This document shows, one piece after another, positions 1-6,975 of a DNA stretch of 18,356 bases (position 1 is its first letter; each line of letters begins with the position of its first letter). The notes beneath the pieces were generated by a model. The model was not told the origin of the DNA. It did no database searches and was given only the letters and a program-made list of their open reading frames with translations. The position numbers and the translations under genes were made by a program. The stretch comes from Villigracilis sp900696595 (lineage in GTDB: Bacteria; Chloroflexota; Anaerolineae; Anaerolineales; Villigracilaceae). Location of the stretch: the NCBI GenBank assembly GCA_030263615.1, contig SZPH01000064.1, positions 1-18,356 on the forward strand, written 5' to 3'.

Positions 1-3
1 CAT
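1..3 (-). CDS. Start codon of a minus-strand gene running off the left edge
   Basis: Only the ATG (bases 3 to 1 of the minus strand) is inside the window. On the minus strand it is preceded by CAGGAGATCCTC, giving an AGGAG Shine-Dalgarno core six bases before the ATG, which is the best ribosome-binding site in this part of the window. The gene lies downstream of the ABC ATPase on the same strand, so a transporter partner (permease or binding protein) is a reasonable guess, but no coding sequence is visible to test it. Confidence 0.45.
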
Positions 4-307
4 GAGGATCTCCTGTCAAGTGGTTTTTCAGCAAAACAACTGTAACAGATTTCCTCTGCCGATCCCTTTCCTTTCTTAAAACTGTCGGGTCGCTAGAAAA
101 ATCTTCGGCAAGCGCTTGATTTTTACGGTATGCCTTTCATGCCCACCCCCGGGAGTTAAAGGAAAGCCATGCGTTGGAGTCTTCAAAATCTCCGCCCATA
201 AGCGGAGGTTGACGCATGGCAGGGGAGCGGGAAGCAACGACGACTCAAGCGGCATGGATCAGGAGAGGCGACAAGGAGTTTTTTTCACGGTTCAACTCCT
301 GGAAAAG
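4..307. other. Non-coding stretch between the ABC ATPase and the left-edge gene
   Basis: About 300 bases with no convincing gene. It holds a small inverted repeat CTCCGC/GCGGAG (190-207) that on the minus strand is followed by a short T run, and a second inverted repeat AGGAGTT/AACTCCT (274-300) whose T run is in the loop. The long T-rich leader on the minus strand (about 10-120) probably carries the promoter of the left-edge gene, but no clear -35/-10 pair was found. No riboswitch consensus was recognised. Confidence 0.5.
185..207 (-). terminator. Weak intrinsic terminator candidate after the ABC ATPase
   Basis: On the minus strand a 6-bp stem CTCCGC/GCGGAG with a 6-base loop is followed by ATTTTG. 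The stem is short and the U run has only four residues, so termination is uncertain. It lies about 100 bases after the ABC ATPase stop and before the next minus-strand start, where a terminator would be expected. Confidence 0.25.
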
Positions 308-1054
308 TCACTCGATTGCATCCCGCAGTTTTTTCGCCAGTTTTCCGAATCGACTCGTATACCGAATATCCTCCGTGCGCGGGCGCGGAAGGTCAACCGG
401 CATGTCCATTTTTATTTTGCCAGGGCGGCGGGTGAGGACCAGCACGCGGTCGGCGAGGAAGAGCGACTCGTTGATCGAGTGTGTGACCATGACGACGGTC
501 TTTTGCTTTGCCTGCCAGATGTTGGAGAGTTCCGTCCACATGCGTTCGCGGGTCAGGGCGTCGAGCGCGGCGAAGGGTTCGTCGAGCAGGAGCAGATCCG
601 GGTCGTGGATCAGGGCGCGGGCGATGGCGACGCGCTGCGCCATGCCGCCGGAAAGGTCGCAGGGGAGGGAATCCTCAAAGCCTTTCAAGCCCACCAGTTG
701 GATCATTTCCCGCGCCCGGTTCTCCGCTGCGATCCTTTCGATCCCTTCCAATTCGAGCGGAAGCATGATGTTTTGCATCGCCGTGCGCCACGGCATCAGG
801 TTCGATCCCTGAAACACCATGCCGATGCGCGGCTGGTGACGATCCATGAAGTTGACCGAGCCGAATGTCGGTTGCAGGATTCCCGCCAGCGCTCGCAGGA
901 AGGTGGTCTTGCCCGAGCCGGATGGGCCGAGAAAACAAACGAACTCGCGCGGGCGGATCGTGAACGATATTTTGTCGAGCGCTTTCAACCCCCCGTTGTT
1001 GTCGGGGAATGTGACCGAGAGTCCATGGACGCTGAGGATGGGTTTTGTGGTCAT
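308..1054 (-). CDS. ABC transporter ATP-binding protein (nitrate/sulfonate/taurine type)
   Basis: Cytoplasmic ATPase subunit of an importer of the SsuB/TauB/NrtD class, which powers uptake of small oxyanions, sulfonates or pyrimidine-like compounds. At 248 residues it has the usual length. All ATPase motifs are present in order: Walker A GPSGSGKTT (about residues 43-51), Q-loop MVFQGSNLMPWRT with the PWRT that is typical of this subfamily, signature LSGGMAQRVAIARAL, Walker B LLLLDEPFAALD, and switch histidine in MVTHSINE. The ATG at 1054 is 11 bases after the asparaginase stop, so the two are probably co-transcribed. There is no Shine-Dalgarno; instead a perfect 8-bp hairpin sits immediately before the start. 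No permease or binding protein is in the window, so the substrate cannot be named. Confidence 0.93.
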   Translation of the reverse strand: MTTKPILSVHGLSVTFPDNNGGLKALDKISFTIRPREFVCFLGPSGSGKTTFLRALAGILQPTFGSVNFMDRHQPRIGMVFQGSNLMPWRTAMQNIMLPLELEGIERIAAENRAREMIQLVGLKGFEDSLPCDLSGGMAQRVAIARALIHDPDLLLLDEPFAALDALTRERMWTELSNIWQAKQKTVVMVTHSINESLFLADRVLVLTRRPGKIKMDMPVDLPRPRTEDIRYTSRFGKLAKKLRDAIE

Positions 1055-1074
1055 GAATTATGGTTTCATAATTC
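1055..1074 (-). promoter_or_regulatory. Hairpin and three-codon mini-ORF directly before the ABC ATPase start
   Basis: On the minus strand GAATTATG AAAC CATAATTC is a perfect 8-bp stem with a 4-base loop ending one base before the ABC ATPase ATG. It also contains ATG AAA CCA TAA (1069-1058), a minimal ORF that overlaps the asparaginase TGA stop (ATGA) and is in frame with, but stopped before, the ABC gene. A role in translational coupling or start-site masking is inference only. Confidence 0.4.
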
Positions 1075-2121
1075 GAAAACGGGACGCATCTTGCCTGTAA
1101 CGAGACCGGCGTAATTCTTGAGAATCTTTTCAGGGCCAAACATGGATAGCGATTTCATTTGCGCTTCGCTCAATGCGCCGAGTTGACGGAGGATCTCCAA
1201 AGTCGCCGGCGGGCGCACGCGGGTTTGGGTTTTGAGATCGTTGCCCATCAAGGATTTGTCGCCGTCTTCGACCTTGAATGCGACGCCCACGCCTCTTTCA
1301 TGGACAACGCCGGGCATGACTCCGATGATTTGATAGCCCTCCGCGCCGCGTTTTGTCACGATTTTGCCCTTGGCGATCTTCATCAATTCGCAGTCGAACT
1401 CGCCGAAGTTGCTCACCATTTCGGGATGAGTCGCCATGCCTGCGACGATCTTTTTGCAGGCAGTCGCGCGTTTCGCATCGAGGTCGCGCGGGTCGCACAG
1501 CCTTGCCATTCCAAGCGCTGCGTTGAAGAGCGGCATGGCGAAGTTCGGCGCGGAGCATCCGTCCACGCCGGTTTGAATCTTCTCTTCGGGCATGTCGCAC
1601 ATTCCGGCAAGCGCCTTCAGGATTTCGCGCTGGATGGGATGCGCAAGGCTGAGATAATCTTCGAGCGAATATCCGCGCATCTTTGCGAACGCCAGCATGG
1701 AGGTGTGCTTGCCCGAGCAGTTGTTGAAATTCGGCGTGGGGACGATGTTCTTCTGGACGACTTCGCGCAATTTCTCCGCGTCGCCCGGCAGGTGCGGTCC
1801 GCATTGCAGTTGGGCTTCTTCGATCCCCGTCTTTTGTTGCAGGGCGCAAACGGCGTCGAGGTGCATTTGCGAAGTCTCGTGCGAGGCGCAGGATAGGGCG
1901 AGTTCCGCCGGGGTGTAGCGATAATGCTCGACGCCGCCGTTCTCGACAAACGGCAGGACTTGAAAGGGTTTGGCGGAAGAACGTAAAAAAGCGACCGTGT
2001 AAGGGTCTCCGTGGGAACGCAGGAGGAAGCCGTCGGAGGCGACCACGACAATCGAGCCGCGGTGGACCGCTTCGACAACCTCTCCCCGCGTCAATTCGAA
2101 GATGGGAGGAGGCGCTTCCAT
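1066..2121 (-). CDS. L-asparaginase, Rhizobium etli (AnsA / type II) family
   Basis: Hydrolyses L-asparagine to aspartate and ammonia; cytoplasmic, with no signal peptide. The 351 residues match the zinc-dependent R. etli-type family, unrelated to the classical E. coli asparaginases. The known key residues fall on the same numbers as in the R. etli enzyme: SxxK nucleophile pair Ser48/Lys51 in RSSAKP, and zinc ligands Cys135 and Lys138 in NCSGKH and Cys189 in DGCSAP. HPEMVSNFGEFDCELM and KRGAEGY are further family blocks. This agreement supports the ATG at 2121, which overlaps the stop of the upstream gene as TGATG, so translational coupling is likely. It sits between a metallo-beta-lactamase-fold gene and an ABC ATPase, which hints at a scavenging role for nitrogen compounds. 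Confidence 0.92.
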   Translation of the reverse strand: MEAPPPIFELTRGEVVEAVHRGSIVVVASDGFLLRSHGDPYTVAFLRSSAKPFQVLPFVENGGVEHYRYTPAELALSCASHETSQMHLDAVCALQQKTGIEEAQLQCGPHLPGDAEKLREVVQKNIVPTPNFNNCSGKHTSMLAFAKMRGYSLEDYLSLAHPIQREILKALAGMCDMPEEKIQTGVDGCSAPNFAMPLFNAALGMARLCDPRDLDAKRATACKKIVAGMATHPEMVSNFGEFDCELMKIAKGKIVTKRGAEGYQIIGVMPGVVHERGVGVAFKVEDGDKSLMGNDLKTQTRVRPPATLEILRQLGALSEAQMKSLSMFGPEKILKNYAGLVTGKMRPVFEL

Positions 2122-2978
2122 CAGTCTTCGTAATTATGACTGGCGAGGTGCGACTGGCGCGCGTTATAGTGGAGCAATCCGTAGCGCAGGCGCTGGGCGA
2201 ATTGTTTTTGCCGCGCGGCAGGCGCTTTGAACCACGCCAGCATGGAGGCGGTCAATTTCTCGACCGTGGCCAGGTTGGGCTTTTTGCCTGTCAGTTTGTT
2301 CAGTTTATCGTGGACATGCTTGAGAAAATCGTACTGGGCTTTGACGGCGTTATGGGTCACCACGCCGCCGCGGCTGGAAACGATCGTGTAACTCCTGTTT
2401 TCCGGGTCAAGGAGCAGGTCGAGCGATTCGAGCCAGGCCTTGAGATTGGAGCCTGCCAGGAAGGGCGGCTGGTTCTTTACGACCGTATCGCCTACAAAGA
2501 GCGTTTTTTCTTCGGGCAGGCGCGCCCAGATCGAGCCATTGGAGGGACCGGGGCGATGTTCGAGTATCACAGGCGACGCGCCCCAATGCAGGGTCATCCG
2601 ATCAAGGAAGGAGATTTCAGGGAGCGCCCAGCGAATGCTTCCCAAACCGGGGATCGATTCCCAGTCTGCGCCGGTTTCTTCCCCCTGCGCCTTGAACGCG
2701 CCGGGGCGCGTACGAAAGATGGAGGCGGTCTTTTCATGCGCGACGACGGTGCAATCCATGGCGCGCGCGCCGAGCGTGCGGTCGGGATGGGCGTCCATGC
2801 TGATCAGGACCCGGTCCAAGCCGCCGCCCAAATTCATGAGCGAGGCGCGCCACGAACGGGCGTCTTCGGGCGAGGGCGGGGCGTCAATCTGGATCAGCCC
2901 GCGCGGGGCGACGATCACTCCCAGCGTCACGCCGGGAAACTGGTCTTCGATGTAAATGTTTTTTGTGATTTCCTGCAT
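2121..2978 (-). CDS. Metallo-beta-lactamase-fold protein with degenerate metal site
   Basis: The protein opens with a typical MBL strand pattern (IYIEDQFPGVTLGVIVAPRG, then LIQIDAP) and has GDTVV near residue 170, where the family has its bridging Asp. The signature HxHxDH is changed to DAHPDR, and the later zinc histidine of the PGHTPGS loop is replaced in RPGPSNGSIW, so at least three metal ligands are gone. Catalysis as a standard hydrolase is doubtful; it may bind metal differently, bind a ligand, or be structural. The ATG at 2978 (285 residues) gives the natural N-terminus; an in-frame ATG at 3026 or TTG at 3047 would add 16 or 23 residues without homologous character. Its stop overlaps the asparaginase start, so the two are probably made together. 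Confidence 0.75.
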   Translation of the reverse strand: MQEITKNIYIEDQFPGVTLGVIVAPRGLIQIDAPPSPEDARSWRASLMNLGGGLDRVLISMDAHPDRTLGARAMDCTVVAHEKTASIFRTRPGAFKAQGEETGADWESIPGLGSIRWALPEISFLDRMTLHWGASPVILEHRPGPSNGSIWARLPEEKTLFVGDTVVKNQPPFLAGSNLKAWLESLDLLLDPENRSYTIVSSRGGVVTHNAVKAQYDFLKHVHDKLNKLTGKKPNLATVEKLTASMLAWFKAPAARQKQFAQRLRYGLLHYNARQSHLASHNYED

Positions 2979-3080
2979 GGATTTTTTAGGGTCATCCTTG
3001 TTAGGTTGGATAAATACTGCGCGCATTGCGCTGTCGAATGTCCGCAACGCGGGAAGAGCCCGCTAAACGTTGGCGGTGGT

Positions 3081-5240
3081 TTAATTTTCGCCGGCTGTCC
3101 GGTTGTTCTCCGGTTGTTCCTTATCCGGTTTGAAGGTCAGACGTCCGGTTTGGCGTTTGATCTTGCCCGGCGATTTGCGTTGCGCCACGGGCAACAAGAG
3201 CCAGAAAGTCGCGCCTTTGTCCATTTCGCTTTCGATCCATATCTTTCCGCCATGTCCGTTCACTGCCAGGCGGCAAAATGCCAGACCGATTCCCAGCCCG
3301 CCGGCTTTGTTCCTGCCGCGCAACCGCGTGAACTTCTCGAAGATGCGGTCGCGGTCGCCGGGCGGGATGCCGGGCCCGTTGTCGCGCACCCAAAATTTGA
3401 CAAACATGCCGTCTTCGGCGGTCTGCGCGCCGATATCGATTCGCCCGCCGACAGGCGTGAACTTGACCGCGTTTTCGAGAAGGTTGACCAGCACGCGGTA
3501 GATCATGTCCACATCCACCCAGACCAGGGGCAGGACGCTCGTGGCGCGGTTGGCAAGCGTTTGCTGGCGCGCGGCGGCGGACGGCTCCACATCGCGGATC
3601 GCCTCGCGCACCAACGCCACCGGGTCTATGGCGTTTTGGTCCACGATATGCTGTCCCGACTCGAGACGGCTGATATCCAGCAGGGAATTCACCAGACGTT
3701 GAATGCGCGCCGTCGAATTCTTGGCGATGGTAAGCATCGAATCCAACGTCTCCTCTTCGGGCAGGAGCGCGCTCATCATCTCAAGGCTCGAAACGATGTT
3801 GCCGAGCGGCGAGCGCAGGTCGTGGAAGATCATCGAGGTCATGTCATCGCGCAAGGCGTCGAGTTCCTTGCGGGAGGTGATGTCGCGCAGAATCCACTGA
3901 ATGGCGCTTGCGGCGTTGAATTCCACGCGGCGCGCATACACTTCGATCGGCGTCTTGCCGCCATCCTGCCGCGTCAGTTCCGATTCATAATTGCATGAAC
4001 CGCTCTCCCGCAGCGCGTCGAAGTTCAAGCCGGTCTTCGCCCAATTTACTTCGTGCAATTGCCCGACGCCCATGGCGCGAAGTTCGCGCGCGGAATACCC
4101 GCTCAGGGTTGCGGCGCCGCGATTGACCTCCAACACGCGCCCCTCCCAATCGGTGATCAGGATCGGGTCCACGCTGTCTTCGAAGAGTTCGCGATAATGC
4201 CGATGCGCGTTTTGCAATTCCCCGAATAACTGTGAATTGACGATCGTGCTTCCGGCGAGGCTGCCCAAACCGGTCATCACCACAAGGGCGTCGGGGTCGA
4301 AGGAGCCGGAGACCGGGTTGAGCGCTTCGAGCGCGCCGATGACCTTTCCGTGAAACTGAATCGGGGCGATGGCGACCGCCCGCATCTCGAGTCCGTTCAA
4401 CCGGTCCGCTTCGCTGAAGCCGGGTTCGTTTCGGACGGCGGGTATGACCACCCCGCGCTTCTCGGCGACGACCTTGCCGATCAAACCCTCTCCGGCCGGA
4501 ATGCAAATTCCGGGAATGCCGCCGGAGTTGTTCCCCGCCGCGGCTTTGAGGATGAGATTGTTGCTCGCCGGGTCAATCAACGCCAGCGCCACCGTCTCCA
4601 CTTGCAGGGCTTGCATCGTCTGGTTGAGGATGCGGCGCAGGACGTCCTGCATTTCGAGCGAGGAATTGATCGCCGCCGCCCCTTCAGCCAGCGCGGACAT
4701 GACCCGCGCCGTGCGCTGGGTTTCGGTGTACAGGCGCGCGTTCAAAACAGCCACGCTTGCCTGGTCTGCGATTGTTTTCATCAATTCGAGGTGTTCTTCA
4801 TTGAACGTATTGGGAACGGAATGGACGAGGGTCAGCATCCCCACAAACCGCTCGCGCGCCATGAGCGGCACGCAGATCGCGGATTTCGCTCCGCTGTTTT
4901 CCGCGGCATCGTCCGCCCGCTTGAGCCAGCGTTCGTCCTTGCTGGTGTCCGGCACAAGCGCGGCTCTTCGGTTTTGCGCAACCCAACCCGCCAGCCCGCG
5001 CTCCACAATGTCGCGCAACTGCTGGGTGGTATGGTCGTGAAACTGTTTTCCATAGACGATGGTGGCGTCCACCGGCTTGCCGAGGTCGTCCATCACCACA
5101 ACGCTTCCGCGTTCTCCGCCCACATATTGCAGGCAGGCGTAAAGAACCCGTTGCAAGACCGTGCGCAAATCGAGCGCGGTTGCCACTTCACGGCTGACTT
5201 TTACCAGTAATTCAAGGCGTGGGCGGGAGTGGTCTTCCAT
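3081..5240 (-). CDS. GAF-GAF-PAS sensor histidine kinase
   Basis: Soluble sensor kinase of 719 residues without membrane segments. Order: GAF 1 (about 10-170), GAF 2 (about 185-340), PAS (about 350-460), HisKA dimerisation domain, HATPase_c. The H-box is FHDLRSPLGNI with the phospho-acceptor at His473. The N-box is NLLENAVKFTP, G1 is DNGPGIPPGDRDRIFEKF and G2 is GLGIGLAF, so the kinase looks active. No receiver domain or response regulator is nearby, so its partner is elsewhere. I prefer the ATG at 5240 over an in-frame TTG at 5279, because the extra 13 residues look non-native and the TTG falls in the divergent promoter region. The MBL-fold gene follows on the same strand after a gap with a small GCGGG/CCCGC stem (3049-3063). 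Confidence 0.93.
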   Translation of the reverse strand: MEDHSRPRLELLVKVSREVATALDLRTVLQRVLYACLQYVGGERGSVVVMDDLGKPVDATIVYGKQFHDHTTQQLRDIVERGLAGWVAQNRRAALVPDTSKDERWLKRADDAAENSGAKSAICVPLMARERFVGMLTLVHSVPNTFNEEHLELMKTIADQASVAVLNARLYTETQRTARVMSALAEGAAAINSSLEMQDVLRRILNQTMQALQVETVALALIDPASNNLILKAAAGNNSGGIPGICIPAGEGLIGKVVAEKRGVVIPAVRNEPGFSEADRLNGLEMRAVAIAPIQFHGKVIGALEALNPVSGSFDPDALVVMTGLGSLAGSTIVNSQLFGELQNAHRHYRELFEDSVDPILITDWEGRVLEVNRGAATLSGYSARELRAMGVGQLHEVNWAKTGLNFDALRESGSCNYESELTRQDGGKTPIEVYARRVEFNAASAIQWILRDITSRKELDALRDDMTSMIFHDLRSPLGNIVSSLEMMSALLPEEETLDSMLTIAKNSTARIQRLVNSLLDISRLESGQHIVDQNAIDPVALVREAIRDVEPSAAARQQTLANRATSVLPLVWVDVDMIYRVLVNLLENAVKFTPVGGRIDIGAQTAEDGMFVKFWVRDNGPGIPPGDRDRIFEKFTRLRGRNKAGGLGIGLAFCRLAVNGHGGKIWIESEMDKGATFWLLLPVAQRKSPGKIKRQTGRLTFKPDKEQPENNRTAGEN

Positions 5241-5286
5241 ATGAATAATCCCAATGTAAGTATAGTCCCTTTGGTACAATTAATCC
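5241..5286. promoter_or_regulatory. Short divergent promoter region (kinase / HAD phosphatase)
   Basis: Only 46 bases separate the two divergent starts. On the plus strand TGGTACAAT (TACAAT 5275-5280) is a good extended -10; it ends 7 bases before the HAD ATG, so transcription would start at or next to that ATG. On the minus strand TATACT (5264-5259) would place a start about 12 bases before the kinase ATG. No convincing -35 boxes and no Shine-Dalgarno for the HAD gene were found. Confidence 0.4.
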
Positions 5287-5949
5287 ATGCCTCTAGACAA
5301 TTCCAGAGTCAAAGCCTTGTGTTTCGACGTGGATGGGACGCTCAGCGACACAGACGACCTTTACGCCAAAATAGTGTCGAAATTTCTCCCCAAACTCTTT
5401 TTTCGGGACGCGAATCGCGCCGCCCGCCGCTTCGTGATGTGGATCGAAGCCCCGGGCAACGCCATCCTCACGCTTGCCGACACGCTTCACCTCGACGATG
5501 AAGCGGCGGCTGTGATTGATTGGCTGAGTCGCCGCCGGAAGACCTCCGACAAGACCTTCCTGCTCGTCCCCGGCGTGGATGAAATGCTCGAAGCGCTTCA
5601 CGGACGTTACCCCATGTCCGTCGTCAGCGCCAGGGGTGAAAAAGGCACAATGCAATTTCTCGAACAATTCGATCTCGTAAAGTATTTCGATGCGATCGTG
5701 ACCGGTCTTTCAGCGCGGCACACCAAACCCTATCCCGACCCGGTCTTGCTGGCTGCGCAAAAGATGAACGTCGCCCCTGAAAACTGCCTGATGATCGGCG
5801 ACACCACAGTGGACATCCGCGCCGGAAAATCCGCCGGGGCGCAGACCGTCGGCGTGCTGTGCGGGTTTGGAGAGGAACCCGAATTAAGAAAATTCGGCGC
5901 GGATGAGATCGTTGAAGATACGACGAAGTTGCTGGGCTTGTTAAAGTAA
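5287..5949 (+). CDS. HAD-superfamily hydrolase (phosphoglycolate phosphatase-like)
   Basis: Cytoplasmic phosphatase of 220 residues with a complete HAD catalytic set: motif I DVDGT (nucleophile Asp14, acid/base Asp16), motif II serine in VVSARGEKG (Ser114), motif III lysine in HTKPYPDP (Lys147) and motif IV GDTTVD (Asp172, Asp176). The helical cap between about residues 22 and 90 makes it subclass IA, the group of phosphoglycolate phosphatases, beta-phosphoglucomutases and pyrophosphatases. The true substrate cannot be read from the sequence. The PYPDP and GDTTVDIRAGKSAG blocks are typical of Gph-like members. The ATG at 5287 has no ribosome-binding site but lies just after a good -10, consistent with a leaderless mRNA. 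No gene is close downstream, so it is probably monocistronic. Confidence 0.9.
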   Translation: MPLDNSRVKALCFDVDGTLSDTDDLYAKIVSKFLPKLFFRDANRAARRFVMWIEAPGNAILTLADTLHLDDEAAAVIDWLSRRRKTSDKTFLLVPGVDEMLEALHGRYPMSVVSARGEKGTMQFLEQFDLVKYFDAIVTGLSARHTKPYPDPVLLAAQKMNVAPENCLMIGDTTVDIRAGKSAGAQTVGVLCGFGEEPELRKFGADEIVEDTTKLLGLLK

Positions 5950-6187
5950 CCCGGCTTAACGCGCGACGACAAGCCCCGGTCCGCCAGGCTGAATTCCTTC
6001 ATCGCAATTTCGCCCAATTTGCGCCTTTCGCGCTGAAAGGGCGTAAACAGGATTGCTCGACTAATTTGGAAAAATACAAAAGCGGACTCGAAAAACCCGG
6101 TGAACGAAAGTTCATCTACAAACTTTTAGCGCGCCCGACAGGATTGTCGCTTCGATGGCGTAAGTCATCTATGCTAAAATAACTTCA

Positions 6188-6637
6188 ATGGACCCAAAAC
6201 TTCCCGCACTGGCTGAAAGGCTAAAGACCCCGCCAGAGCATTACTCCTATCTCAAACACCGCGCGCAGACGGCGCGACAGATTATTCTGCCGGTCGTCCT
6301 CAGCGCGCTGGCGCTGATCGGCATGACAGTGTGGGTCAGTTTCGCCACATTCCAACAAGGCGGCGACGTGGGACGCTGGGCGGCGATCTCGACCATCTGG
6401 GTCATTCTCCCCATGCTGATCGCCGGTCTGATCGCGCTGGCAATCCTCAGCGGTTTGATCTACCTCATGGCGCGTTTGCTCAAAGCGCTCCCCTACTATA
6501 CCGGCGTCGCGCAGGACTACGTCTTCATCGCGCGCGGCTACATCATTCGCGGGGCGGATCTGGCAGTCAAACCCATCCTCGTCTTGAATGGATGGCTTCA
6601 AACGGCAAAAACCTTTCTCGAAAGGATAACACCATGA
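6188..6637 (+). CDS. Two-TM membrane protein of unknown function
   Basis: I do not recognise a family. The 149-residue product has a charged N-terminus (1-31), two strongly hydrophobic segments (about 33-54 and 66-92), and an amphipathic C-terminal half without further obvious membrane spans (YFIARGYIIRG-like and GWLQTAKTFLERI stretches). It would sit in the cytoplasmic membrane as a hairpin. Its stop overlaps the start of the next small gene (ATGA), so the two are made together and may act as a pair. No Shine-Dalgarno precedes the ATG; TAAAAT at 6175-6180 lies 7 bases upstream and may be a -10 of a leaderless transcript. The 238 bases before it hold only a small imperfect stem (about 6025-6047). 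Confidence 0.7.
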   Translation: MDPKLPALAERLKTPPEHYSYLKHRAQTARQIILPVVLSALALIGMTVWVSFATFQQGGDVGRWAAISTIWVILPMLIAGLIALAILSGLIYLMARLLKALPYYTGVAQDYVFIARGYIIRGADLAVKPILVLNGWLQTAKTFLERITP

Positions 6638-6825
6638 AAAATTCGAGAGTCCTTCTTGGCGGCGCAATCATCGGCGCAGTCACCGGGTTGATCGCCGCCA
6701 TGCTCCTCAACCGCCGCGCGGCGAAGAACGAAAGCGAAACGGCGATCACGGCAGGAGAAGGCTTGAAACTCGGCGTGCTGGTCTTCGGTTTGCTCCGCGC
6801 GATTGCTTCTCTCGGCGACGACTAA
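6634..6825 (+). CDS. Small single-pass membrane protein, coupled to the gene before it
   Basis: A 63-residue protein starting MKNSRVLLGGAIIGAVTG. The start is supported by AAGGAT about 6 bases upstream and by the ATGA overlap with the preceding stop. Residues about 6-26 form one membrane segment rich in Gly and Ala with GxxxG spacing, followed by basic RRAAK (positive-inside), a polar stretch and a second, weaker hydrophobic patch (LKLGVLVFGLLRAIA). The layout is reminiscent of small YtxH-like or 'glycine-zipper' membrane proteins, but I cannot assign it. Co-translation with the two-TM protein suggests a shared complex. A repeat array and a terminator follow directly. Confidence 0.65.
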   Translation: MKNSRVLLGGAIIGAVTGLIAAMLLNRRAAKNESETAITAGEGLKLGVLVFGLLRAIASLGDD

Positions 6826-6829
6826 GATC

Positions 6830-6871
6830 ATGGACGATGGACGATGGATGATGGATGATGGACGATGGACC
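6830..6871 (+). repeat. Six 7-bp units of ATGGAYG
   Basis: Six units in register: ATGGACG, ATGGACG, ATGGATG, ATGGATG, ATGGACG, ATGGACC. They begin 5 bases after the stop of the small membrane protein and run into the stem of the terminator. The last unit supplies an ATG (6865) in frame with the YcaQ gene, but the terminator in between makes it an unlikely start. Confidence 0.9.
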
Positions 6872-6898
6872 GAGGTAGAAAGACGCCTCGGTTTTTTT
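6869..6898 (+). terminator. Intrinsic terminator after the small membrane-protein pair
   Basis: ACCGAGG (6869-6875), a 10-base loop, CCTCGGT (6886-6892) and a run of seven T (6892-6898). The stem is a perfect 7 bp with a proper U tract, pointing in the direction of the upstream genes. It separates them from the YcaQ gene and lies exactly between two different heptamer arrays. Confidence 0.75.
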
Positions 6899-6903
6899 AT
6901 CCC

Positions 6904-6966
6904 AACCTCCAACCTGCAACTTTCAACCTGCAACCTTCAACCTGCAACCTTCAACCTTCAACCTGC
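6904..6966 (+). repeat. Nine 7-bp units of AACCTKC
   Basis: Nine units in register: AACCTCC, AACCTGC, AACTTTC, AACCTGC, AACCTTC, AACCTGC, AACCTTC, AACCTTC, AACCTGC. The array ends 9 bases before the YcaQ ATG, so it forms most of that gene's leader and leaves no room for a normal ribosome-binding site. The unit differs from that of the array just before the terminator. Confidence 0.92.
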
Positions 6967-6975
6967 CCCTCCCTC

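Noticed and set aside
116..1114. A 332-codon plus-strand frame over the ABC ATPase
   Set aside because: Antisense to a gene with all ABC motifs; the protein is Arg/Gly/Asp-rich without any recognisable fold.
2136..3998. A 620-codon open frame on the plus strand across the MBL-fold and kinase genes
   Set aside because: It is antisense to two well-supported genes, crosses their boundary, shows no domain, and is explained by G+C-rich codon use leaving the opposite frame open.
5730..6017. A 95-codon minus-strand frame over the end of the HAD gene
   Set aside because: It is the mirror of the conserved HAD motif IV region and has no start signal; such antisense frames are common artefacts.
5950..6187. 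Possible tRNA or riboswitch in the gap after the HAD gene
   Set aside because: No cloverleaf, CCA end or known riboswitch core was found; only imperfect small stems (5951-5979 and about 6025-6047) without T runs.
6865..6975. Earlier ATG for the YcaQ-like gene
   Set aside because: It lies in the first repeat array, before a terminator, and would translate the second array into a repetitive NLQPATF-like leader not seen in the family.
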